Assembly: GCA_041741095.1 (NCBI GenBank)
Contig: JBGSKQ010000072.1
Location: forward strand, 99,584 to 163,583
Direction of reading: 5' to 3'
DNA: 64,000 nt
From: UBA6168 sp041741095
GTDB taxonomy: Bacteria > Bacteroidota > Bacteroidia > Chitinophagales > Saprospiraceae
The translations under genes were made by a program, and so were the position numbers. Below, in pieces: positions 53,401-60,362 of the stretch. Each line of letters starts with the position of its first letter. Position 1 is the stretch's first letter. The notes beneath the pieces are model-generated. The model ran no database searches. It had not been told where the DNA came from and saw only the letters and a program-made list of their open reading frames with translations.

Positions 53401-54297
53401 TTACTCCAATTTGAACTTAACCGGCAGGTTGAACTGCACCCTTACAGGGCGTCCCCTTTGTTTGCCGGGGTTCCATTTCGGCATGGTATTGACGACCCGA
53501 AGCGCCTCGGCACCGCAACCCGCACCAATATCACGGACAACTTCTGCCGCTGTAATGCTGCCGTCTTTTTCAACGACGAACTTCACGACGACCATCCCTT
53601 CCACACCATTTTCCCTGGCAATCGCTGGGTACTTAATGTTTCCATAGATGTATTGAAGCATTTTTTCGTCCGCACACTTTTTCTTTTCTTCCTTGTTGCT
53701 GATGTCTTCGCAACCAGGAAAAGTAGGCTGATCTTCCACCACTTTAAAGATTTCTTCTGTATCCTCTTTTGGAGGAGGTGGTGGTGGAGGCGGAGGCGGT
53801 GGAGCTTTTTCGACTACTGGAGCTTCCACAACAGTCTCTTCTTCGATACTTTGATCCTGAAAAACAACGGTTTCTTCAATTGAAACATCGTTGGGCACTT
53901 CCTGGATCACAGGTGGTGGAGGTGGCGGCGGCGGAGGTGGTGGTTCAGCCGTGCGGGGCGTTTCCATTTCTATTTCCTCCTCCAAGGTGCCAAGAAGACT
54001 CGACACGTCAATGACTTTTTCGTAGCGTGTCCAGCTAAAAGCTAAGATCATCAGTACGATAGCAGCCAGGAGGCCATAGTTTAGGAAAGTACCGCTCAAA
54101 CTGAATGTGTCCACTTCAGGATATTTGGTCCTGCCTTCCAAAGGGGAAGTAAACGTCCTGCCTGCATGCTTTTCAGTAAGGTTGCTATTGGCCCTTTTGG
54201 TATAGACGCTTTTCACAATGAAGATAATGCCTAAAGTGGCCAAAATCACTGCTACGAGAACACCTACAACCAAGGAACCTGTTACTTCAAAATCCAT
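53401..54297 (-). CDS. TonB-family energy transducer with two membrane helices
   Basis: 298 residues. Membrane segments at about 8-28 and 72-88 precede two poly-Pro runs (about 119-130 and 165-176) separated by acidic stretches. The C-terminal TonB domain (about 205-298) has YPAIARENGVEGMVVVKFVVEKDG and ends MPKWNPGKQRGRPVRVQFNLPVKFKL. TonB passes proton-motive-force energy to outer-membrane receptors. It is the last gene of the gcvH-vanZ-tonB run, 5 bp after vanZ. ExbB/ExbD are not in the window. Confidence 0.92.
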   Translation of the reverse strand: MDFEVTGSLVVGVLVAVILATLGIIFIVKSVYTKRANSNLTEKHAGRTFTSPLEGRTKYPEVDTFSLSGTFLNYGLLAAIVLMILAFSWTRYEKVIDVSSLLGTLEEEIEMETPRTAEPPPPPPPPPPPVIQEVPNDVSIEETVVFQDQSIEEETVVEAPVVEKAPPPPPPPPPPPKEDTEEIFKVVEDQPTFPGCEDISNKEEKKKCADEKMLQYIYGNIKYPAIARENGVEGMVVVKFVVEKDGSITAAEVVRDIGAGCGAEALRVVNTMPKWNPGKQRGRPVRVQFNLPVKFKLE

Positions 54298-54302
54298 ATC
54301 AG

Positions 54303-54671
54303 CTAATTTTGAGTGGTGAAAATTCTATCTATAAAGTAGTACAATAAAGCGCCGAAAAAGTTGGCAGCCATATCCCAAACTTCAAACATGCGGTTGGGGA
54401 AAAAGGCCCATTGCACAAATTCAAGGGCTACACCATAAAGGCTGACGGCTAAGACTGCCCATATTGTGCTTCGTGTATTGTACCGACCTGTTTTCTTTAA
54501 AGCCATGAATACCAGCCAAGTAAGGATACCATAAGCTGCAAAATGGCCTAATTTATCAGGTGAAAATACTACTTCCGGCATCTGTATGCCAGCAGTGGTA
54601 GAAAGTGCCAAGATAACAACTGCCCAAACAATTGCAGGTAAAAAATACTTGAATGCAAATGGTTTTGTCAA
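54303..54671 (-). CDS. VanZ-family membrane protein
   Basis: 122 residues with four hydrophobic segments. The VanZ pattern is present: DKLGHFAAYGILTWL, GVALEFVQWAF and DMAANFFGALLYY. The family is named for a teicoplanin-resistance gene, but Bacteroidota members placed after gcvH have no demonstrated role. Confidence 0.88.
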   Translation of the reverse strand: MTKPFAFKYFLPAIVWAVVILALSTTAGIQMPEVVFSPDKLGHFAAYGILTWLVFMALKKTGRYNTRSTIWAVLAVSLYGVALEFVQWAFFPNRMFEVWDMAANFFGALLYYFIDRIFTTQN

Positions 54672-54732
54672 AAGGCACTATTGTTTAGATGCAAATGACT
54701 GAAAAAATGGTGGGAAGCAGTTTAAAAAAATC

Positions 54733-55125
54733 TTAGCCGACCATTTCTTTATAAGCTGCGGCGTCCATCAAGCTGTCCAATTCCGATGGGTCCGACATCT
54801 CCACCTTAATGATCCAGCCCTTGCCATAAGGGTCGCTGTTGACCAAAGTTGGGTCGTCGCCTTCACCTTCTTTTATGGCAGCGTTGAATTCAATCACTTT
54901 GCCGGAAACGGGCATAAAAAGATCAGAGGTTGTTTTGACAGCCTCCACGGTGCCAAACACATCGTCCCTTGAGAGGTCTTCGCCCTCTGTATCCACTTCT
55001 ACATAGACAATTTCGCCCAGTTCTTCCTGTGCAAAATCGGTGATGCCAATCAAGGCGGTGCCGCCATCTTCCACCTTGATCCATTCGTGCTCCTTGGTGT
55101 ACTTCAAATTAGTTGGAAAATCCAT
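54733..55125 (-). CDS. gcvH: Glycine cleavage system H protein
   Basis: 130 residues, the usual size. The lipoyl-bearing Lys is K64 in TVEAVKTTSDLFMPVSG. The N-terminus NLKYTKEHEWIKVEDG is typical. H protein shuttles the methylamine group between the P, T and L proteins; none of those is encoded here. ATG 55125 is right; a longer frame to 55227 lacks similarity. TAATTTTG on the minus strand (55266-55259) is a fair -7 element. vanZ follows 61 bp after the stop. Confidence 0.97.
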   Translation of the reverse strand: MDFPTNLKYTKEHEWIKVEDGGTALIGITDFAQEELGEIVYVEVDTEGEDLSRDDVFGTVEAVKTTSDLFMPVSGKVIEFNAAIKEGEGDDPTLVNSDPYGKGWIIKVEMSDPSELDSLMDAAAYKEMVG

Positions 55126-55310
55126 AAGTTGGGTAAATGTTTCGGTTGGTGAATACCTGTCAATGAGCACTGGAACCAAGTTTTTGCTCCAAATCGGCAA
55201 AATCCAAGCTTCCAACTGCCAATGCAAGTGGCTTAAAAATGAAATTTTTGAAACCGCCCAAAATTAGATTTTTTTGGAAAACTGAAAGGGTAGGATATAA
55301 AATAAAAAAA

Positions 55311-55343
55311 CCGGGCTTACATAAAGAAGAATCGTAAGCCCGG
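55311..55343 (-). terminator. Minus-strand terminator with no gene upstream
   Basis: CCGGGCTTAC (55311-55320) pairs perfectly with GTAAGCCCGG (55334-55343); the minus-strand transcript then meets TTTTTTTATTTT. A TTG/TATCTTAG promoter-like pair is about 30-60 bp upstream on the same strand (55405-55376), so a short RNA may end here. Confidence 0.75.
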
Positions 55344-55715
55344 CGAAAACACGCTCTCTCTAATTTTTATTGTGCTAAGATATAGCTTTTTGAAAAAATC
55401 AAGCCGATTCGATAAAATTTTTCTTTAAATTTTTCTGACAAGCTCTTTTCAAAAGCTACACTTCGTTGTTTTTCAATGACTTATGAAGTTCTGTGCCAAA
55501 CTCAATTGTTAAAAAATTTATCTCATTAACGCCCGGCACAAACAAAAGTTTTTTGAATGAATTCATGCTTTGTTAACAAAATGATAAAGTGGGGTAGTAA
55601 AAAAAAATCCATTGCAGTGGCTAAACAACCAAGCCTGCAGCGGCATAATATATTAATGTGTACTCACAACGCACCAAATACCTTGCTTCTGAGGAAGAAC
55701 CTTAACTAAAAGCTT

Positions 55716-55774
55716 TTGTATAATTTGAAAAACTTTTATCTTTGCCCGCCTTTTAAAAAATGGGCGGGCTTTTT
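55716..55774 (+). promoter_or_regulatory. rpmE promoter with overlapping hairpin
   Basis: TTG (55716-55718), an 18-bp spacer and TATCTTTG (55737-55744) form a near-ideal promoter. GCCCGCC (55744-55750) pairs with GGCGGGC (55763-55769), and five Ts follow. The stem overlaps the expected transcription start, so it may terminate incoming transcription rather than act within the rpmE mRNA. Confidence 0.6.
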
Positions 55775-55830
55775 GGAAATGCCCATTGTTTAATACTGAA
55801 TCTTTTTAAAGAAAAATTATATCAGCCATC

Positions 55831-56118
55831 ATGAAAAAAGAAGTCCATCCTAAGAATTACCGCATGGTCGTGTTCAAAGACTTTTCATGCGACGAAGCGT
55901 TCTTGACCCGTTCCTGTGCCTCTACCAAAGAAACCATTACTTGGGAAGATGGCAAAGAGTATCCTTTGGTGAAGCTGGAAATTTCTTCCGCTTCGCACCC
56001 TTTCTTCACAGGTAAAATGAAATTTGTGGACACGGCTGGCCGTATTGACAAATTCAACAAAAAATTTGGCAGCTCTAAATTTGCAAAAACAGAGCATTCT
56101 GAGCATTCAGAGCAATAA
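55831..56118 (+). CDS. rpmE2: 50S ribosomal protein L31, type B
   Basis: 95 residues. The N-terminus KKEVHPKNYRMVVFKDFSCDEAFLTRS and the ASHPFFTGKMKFVDTAGRIDKFNKKFG core are type B L31; the zinc-binding Cys set of type A is missing. A short Glu/Ser/His-rich tail follows. L31 sits in the inter-subunit bridge of the 50S subunit. A strong terminator lies just downstream, so the gene is monocistronic. Confidence 0.97.
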   Translation: MKKEVHPKNYRMVVFKDFSCDEAFLTRSCASTKETITWEDGKEYPLVKLEISSASHPFFTGKMKFVDTAGRIDKFNKKFGSSKFAKTEHSEHSEQ

Positions 56119-56144
56119 GCGCCAAATTTGCCACCTAAAAAAAA

Positions 56145-56175
56145 GCCTCAGCCGTCTTGGTTGAGGCTTTTTTTG
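56145..56175 (+). terminator. Rho-independent terminator of rpmE
   Basis: GCCTCAGCC (56145-56153) pairs with GGTTGAGGC (56159-56167) through one G-U pair, with As before and eight Ts after (56168-56175). It lies 26 bp past the stop. Confidence 0.92.
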
Positions 56176-56282
56176 TAACATTGTGCCATGCCCGGTGGCC
56201 ACAATTGCCAGTCGTTTCGTTCATATATTTACAGGCTTCTTTCTAAATATTGTATGAACTTTCCCACTGTGCCGAAATTTTC

Positions 56283-57527
56283 ATGAAAAACATCATTCTT
56301 TTCGACAACGAGACCCGTGACTCGCTTTTGCCTTTTACTTTCCTGCGCCCTGTTTGTCTTATCCGATTGGGTATTTTGACCATCAAAGAAAAGTGGGAGC
56401 GTTGGCTGAAAGGCAACGTATCGTTCATCACGCAGGACTACCTTTCCGAAAAATTCGACATTACCATTTCCGAGCGGAATTACCTTATCAATGGTTCCGT
56501 GTTGCCGACGCAGGAAATTTGTTCGCTCATCAATCAAATGGACGATGGGGAAGCCATGCTGCTCAATGGCGAATTGATTGCCGCCGTTCTCGATCGTGAC
56601 CAATTCAACCGCCTGATGTACGACGACATCGAAGAGTTGACCAGTTTTGAAGCGAACGAAACTCCGATTATTAAATTGAACCATCTGTGGGACATTTTTA
56701 AGCTGAATGACAAAGCGATACGCTCCGATTTTGAGCTGCTGACCAGCGGTAAAACTTCACAACCCATTTCCAGTACGAATACCATTATCGGGCAAGGCAA
56801 AATCTTCCTGGAGCCTGGTGCCAAAATGGAAGGCGCTATGCTGAATGCGACCGAAGGCCCGATTTACATTGGAAAAAATGCGGAAGTGATGGAAGGTTCG
56901 CTCATCCGTGGCCCCTTTGTGCTGGGCGATAATTCGGTGGTAAAAATGGGGGCGAAAATCTATGGCCCGACCTCCATTGGCCCCAATTCAGTGGTAGGTG
57001 GTGAAATCAAAAACGTAGTCATTTTTGGCAATTCCAACAAAGGGCACGAGGGTTATCTGGGCAATTCAGTGCTCGGCGAATGGTGCAACCTCGGTGCTGA
57101 TACCAACTGTTCCAACCTCAAAAACAATTGGGGCGAGGTGAAAATCTGGAGTTACAATACCGGAACGTTAGAACCTTCCGGCCAGACAAAAGCTGGCCTT
57201 TTTATGGGCGATTATTCCATGGCGGGCATCAATTCCATGTTCAATACCGGTACAGTGGTCGGCCTTTGCTGCAACATATTCGGCGGCGATTTTGGCCCAA
57301 AGTTCATCCCCTCGTTTTCCTGGGGCGGAAAAGACAGTTTTTCCACTTACATCCCCGAAAAAGCCTTTGAATCCATTGAAAAGATGATGGATTCAAAGGG
57401 GCAGCAGTTCGACCCGCAGGACAGGCTCCTGCTATTGAAAATTTTTGAGGAAACTGCCCAGTTCCGGCCTTGGGACAACAAGGAGGATGGTCCCCGAAAA
57501 TTCTTCAAGTTGTTCGAGGCCAAATAA
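56283..57527 (+). CDS. GlmU-like sugar nucleotidyltransferase/acetyltransferase-fold protein
   Basis: 414 residues. The N-terminal half is alpha/beta, but the usual nucleotidyltransferase signature (LxxGxGTRM) is not present: it reads LFDNETRDSLLPFTFLRPV. The C-terminal half is a left-handed beta-helix of hexapeptide repeats (IYIGKNAEVMEGSLIRGPFVLG...), with the GlmU-like GHEGYLGNSVLGEWCNLGADTNCSNLKNNWGEV. Bacteroidota encode this 'GlmU family' protein widely; its substrate is not established. ATG 56283 matches the family start. The stop overlaps the next ATG (TAATG). Confidence 0.85.
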   Translation: MKNIILFDNETRDSLLPFTFLRPVCLIRLGILTIKEKWERWLKGNVSFITQDYLSEKFDITISERNYLINGSVLPTQEICSLINQMDDGEAMLLNGELIAAVLDRDQFNRLMYDDIEELTSFEANETPIIKLNHLWDIFKLNDKAIRSDFELLTSGKTSQPISSTNTIIGQGKIFLEPGAKMEGAMLNATEGPIYIGKNAEVMEGSLIRGPFVLGDNSVVKMGAKIYGPTSIGPNSVVGGEIKNVVIFGNSNKGHEGYLGNSVLGEWCNLGADTNCSNLKNNWGEVKIWSYNTGTLEPSGQTKAGLFMGDYSMAGINSMFNTGTVVGLCCNIFGGDFGPKFIPSFSWGGKDSFSTYIPEKAFESIEKMMDSKGQQFDPQDRLLLLKIFEETAQFRPWDNKEDGPRKFFKLFEAK

Positions 57528-58195
57528 TGAAACAGCCACTCTGGAAACGATTCTTCAGCTATTTCACCGAAATAGAACTGGAAGCCGCTTCAAGCCACTT
57601 GAACCCTGAACTTGTTTTGAGCCTCCACAAAGGGCGTTACTGCCTGTCCACTCCCAACGCCATTTATTCTTTCGGCGATCTTTACGACAATTTTACCCGC
57701 ACTTTTCATAAAATGCCATTGGGGAAAATGCCAATAGCGGATGTGCTCATATTGGGTTTTGGACTGGGCAGTATCCCTTATATGCTTGAGAAAATATTTA
57801 AACAAAAATACCGCTATACTGGTGTGGAGGCCGATGAGGCCATCGCTTTTTGGGCATCGAAATACGTCTTGAAAGAGCTTGCTTCCCCCGTTGAAATGCA
57901 CCTCATGGATGCGGGAATTTTTGTAGAAATGTGCCAGGAAAAGTATGATATGGTCGTGATGGATATTTTTTTGGACGATGAAATTCCCAGTGAATTTCAA
58001 GACATTGAATTCCTCGAAGGTTTGAAAGAGTTATTAAGGCCAGAAGGTATTTTGATTTATAACTGCTTGGCTTCCAAAGCGGAAGACATAACAAAAACAA
58101 GGGCATTTTTTCAAAACAATTTCAAAAAAGCCTTTCCAGAAGCCAATTATTTTGACCTGGACGGCAACTGGATGCTGCTCAACAAAGCCATTTAA
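57527..58195 (+). CDS. Spermidine-synthase-like SAM-dependent methyltransferase fold protein
   Basis: 222 residues. A Rossmann core has VLILGFGLGSIPYML (motif I), YTGVEADEAI (motif II acidic residue) and MVVMDIFLDDEIPSEF (motif IV). It resembles spermidine synthase, but the polyamine-binding residues cannot be confirmed. Translation is probably coupled to the GlmU-like gene by a TAATG overlap. It abuts dinB tail to tail with no gap. Confidence 0.8.
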   Translation: MKQPLWKRFFSYFTEIELEAASSHLNPELVLSLHKGRYCLSTPNAIYSFGDLYDNFTRTFHKMPLGKMPIADVLILGFGLGSIPYMLEKIFKQKYRYTGVEADEAIAFWASKYVLKELASPVEMHLMDAGIFVEMCQEKYDMVVMDIFLDDEIPSEFQDIEFLEGLKELLRPEGILIYNCLASKAEDITKTRAFFQNNFKKAFPEANYFDLDGNWMLLNKAI

Positions 58196-59296
58196 TCAAT
58201 CGTCTTCTTTAAAATCAAACTCCAACTGCATTCCCTCTACCATCATTTCTTTTTCCAGATTGGAAACGGATATCCCTAACAAACGGACGGCCTCAAATTC
58301 TTCCCGGCTTCCATCCAACAAATCAAAGGCTGCATCCCGCAAAGCGTCCAAAGTCCTCACTTCGCCGCCAAAAGTTTTGCTCCTCGAAATGATTTTAAAT
58401 GCGGGCGTTTTCACCTTCAAAGTGACCGTTCGCCCAAAATTGTCGTTTTTCTGTAGGTGGGCAAAAACAATCTCCGCAATGCTTACCAACCTGGATTTCA
58501 TTTCTTCCGTAGAAGCAATATCTTCTGAAAAAGTGCGCTCTGCACCAATGGATTTGCGCACCCGGTTTGGGATCACGGCACGATCATCTTCTGCCCGTAC
58601 GATTTTGAAATAATGGCGCCCAGCCTTGCCAAAGCGTTGTGCTATTTCTATTTCATTAAGTTTTTTCAAATCGGCCCCGTTGCGGATGCCCATTTTGTGC
58701 ATCCTTTCGGCGGTTACTTTGCCGATGCCGTGAAATTTTTCGACGGGCAATTTTTCCAAAAACTCGATGGCCTCATTGGGCAAAATGACCTTCATGCCGT
58801 TGGGTTTGTTGATGTCCGAGGCGATTTTTGCCAAAAACTTATTAAAAGAAACTCCTGCCGAGGCAGTCAATTTAGTTTCTTCAAAAATCCGCTGCCGGAT
58901 TTCCGTCGCAATCCGCATCGCCGAGTGGATGCCTTTTTTGTTTTCAGTCACATCCAAATACGCTTCGTCCAGCGAAAGTGGCTCCACCAGGTCGGTATAT
59001 TCAAAAAAGATATCCCGGATTTGCCGGGAAGCTTCGATGTAAACCGGGAAGCGGGATTTGACAAAAACAATATTGGGGCAAAGCTTGCGGACGGTCATGC
59101 CCGGCATGGCAGAACGGACGCCATAGCGCCTCGCCTCGTAACTGGCCGAAGCCACTACGCCCCGCATCCCGCCACCGCCCACGGCTACTGGTTTGCCCTG
59201 CAATTCTGGATTGTCACGCTGTTCGATAGAAGCATAAAAGGCATCCATGTCTATATGGATGATTTTGCGGAGGAGGATGTCGGGCGGGATTTCCAA
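58196..59296 (-). CDS. dinB: DNA polymerase IV (Y-family translesion polymerase)
   Basis: 366 residues. The palm motifs HIDMDAFYASIEQRDNPEL and LSLDEAYLDVT carry the catalytic acidic residues. The helix-hairpin-helix thumb (FHGIGKVTAERMHKMGI) and little finger (RKSIGAERTFSEDI) follow. The C-terminus ends MQLEFDFKEDD, a beta-clamp-binding QLxF-type motif. The start seems to be TTG 59296, as no ATG is available ahead of the palm. It begins 7 bp after the EAD11 gene and is probably in its operon. Confidence 0.95.
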   Translation of the reverse strand: MEIPPDILLRKIIHIDMDAFYASIEQRDNPELQGKPVAVGGGGMRGVVASASYEARRYGVRSAMPGMTVRKLCPNIVFVKSRFPVYIEASRQIRDIFFEYTDLVEPLSLDEAYLDVTENKKGIHSAMRIATEIRQRIFEETKLTASAGVSFNKFLAKIASDINKPNGMKVILPNEAIEFLEKLPVEKFHGIGKVTAERMHKMGIRNGADLKKLNEIEIAQRFGKAGRHYFKIVRAEDDRAVIPNRVRKSIGAERTFSEDIASTEEMKSRLVSIAEIVFAHLQKNDNFGRTVTLKVKTPAFKIISRSKTFGGEVRTLDALRDAAFDLLDGSREEFEAVRLLGISVSNLEKEMMVEGMQLEFDFKEDD

Positions 59297-59303
59297 AACA
59301 GTG

Positions 59304-60110
59304 TCAGGCTTTAGTTTTTTCCAAAAAATGCCTTTTCACTTTACCGGCCCAGCCTTCTATGAGGTTTTTGTAAAAATCTTCGTCCAGTTCTTCGGGGTGA
59401 TCTTGGTTCAGTTTAAAAATACGGAATTCGTGGACGCCCATTTCTATCATGCCCTCCGTTTTTAGTTTTTTTTCTGAAAAAATAAGCAAAGGGAGTTCCT
59501 GTTGATACGCCATGGCGGCTTCCATTTGCACCCAGGGAGTTGGAAAAAACTCCTCCTTGAATTTTTCCTCTTTCGGGCTTCCTCCCTTGTAAATACTCTC
59601 CACTGCCTGCATCCGTTCCAATGCCAGCACGATGCAGCCATAAACCTCTTTCATTTTTTCCCTAACGGGCAGCAAGGGGTTTTCAGACGACCAAAGTGGT
59701 GTCTCAAGCCTTAAACCGTATTGTTCAAAACGGCTGATGAAATAATCCATGAATTTCTTTTGCGCCTCATTGTAAGGCGTGCCACGGCTGAAAAAAACAG
59801 GAATGGGATCTACGGAGGAAAGCTTGGGGACTATTGGGAGCGATTTTACCAAGTCTTGTTCGTGCAACATATCCCTCAATTCAAGGATGCCAGAACGGAT
59901 ACTGTTTTTAGATTCGTTGATCTTATCGGGGGCGATGGAGCCGCTGATAATGTCTTGTCTTACATCAGAAAGTCTGGCTTGCAGGTTGATGACCAACTTG
60001 TAAACACTGCTGTTTTTGTTCAACTCCTTTATAAGCAAGGAAAGTGCGCTGTCCAATTCCCCTTCTCCGATAAGTGTCAGTAGTTTATCTTTTAATTCTT
60101 GCATGTTCAT
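59304..60110 (-). CDS. EAD11-type adaptor fused to a TIR/NDT-like effector domain
   Basis: 268 residues. Residues 3-82 look like effector-associated domain 11: helical, with LIGEGELDSALSLLI, LVINLQARLSD and IISGSIAPDKINESKNSIRSGILEL. Residues 102-235 are a Rossmann-like domain with VFFSRGTPYNEAQKKF, PLLPVREKMKEVYGCIVLAL and PTPWVQMEAAMAY. The Glu197 placement recalls the catalytic Glu of nucleoside deoxyribosyltransferases and TIR NADases. EAD domains link effectors to sensors in bacterial conflict systems, so an immune role is inferred. ATG 60110 is used; a longer TTG frame to 60221 runs through likely promoter DNA. dinB follows 7 bp later. Confidence 0.7.
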   Translation of the reverse strand: MNMQELKDKLLTLIGEGELDSALSLLIKELNKNSSVYKLVINLQARLSDVRQDIISGSIAPDKINESKNSIRSGILELRDMLHEQDLVKSLPIVPKLSSVDPIPVFFSRGTPYNEAQKKFMDYFISRFEQYGLRLETPLWSSENPLLPVREKMKEVYGCIVLALERMQAVESIYKGGSPKEEKFKEEFFPTPWVQMEAAMAYQQELPLLIFSEKKLKTEGMIEMGVHEFRIFKLNQDHPEELDEDFYKNLIEGWAGKVKRHFLEKTKA

Positions 60111-60362
60111 TCTGAATGGTGGTTGGTATTGTTCGGATAAATATAAGGTGGGAATGAACGTTCCAATGCCTAATTTTACACCAAAATTGAATGTAATGGA
60201 TGTTAGCTTTGAAATACTCAACTTTTTGGATAACAGGATGGATTTGGGCAGCTTTAATCTTTAAATCACTGCCGTCAGCAACAAGTTATGAAGGGTTGAT
60301 GTGGAAAAGTCGCTCCACACAAAAAGACCACAATCCTTATCTTCGCCCCCCGATTTTCTTCC

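Larger units (their letters stand above)
55126..55830. other. 705-bp gene-free, AT-rich region between gcvH and rpmE
   Basis: No ORF is credible here. Elements seen are the gcvH -7 candidate, a strong minus-strand terminator (55311-55343), and the rpmE promoter with an overlapping hairpin (55716-55774). The middle, 55345-55700, holds no tmRNA, RNase P, SRP or 6S sequence I can recognise. Confidence 0.6.

Noticed and set aside
53458..53883. 141-codon plus-strand ORF with His/Arg/Trp runs opposite tonB
   Set aside because: It reads the complement of the poly-Pro codons; the TonB frame is clearly real.
55345..55700. tmRNA, RNase P RNA, SRP RNA or 6S RNA
   Set aside because: None of the conserved cores is visible and the stretch is too AT-rich.
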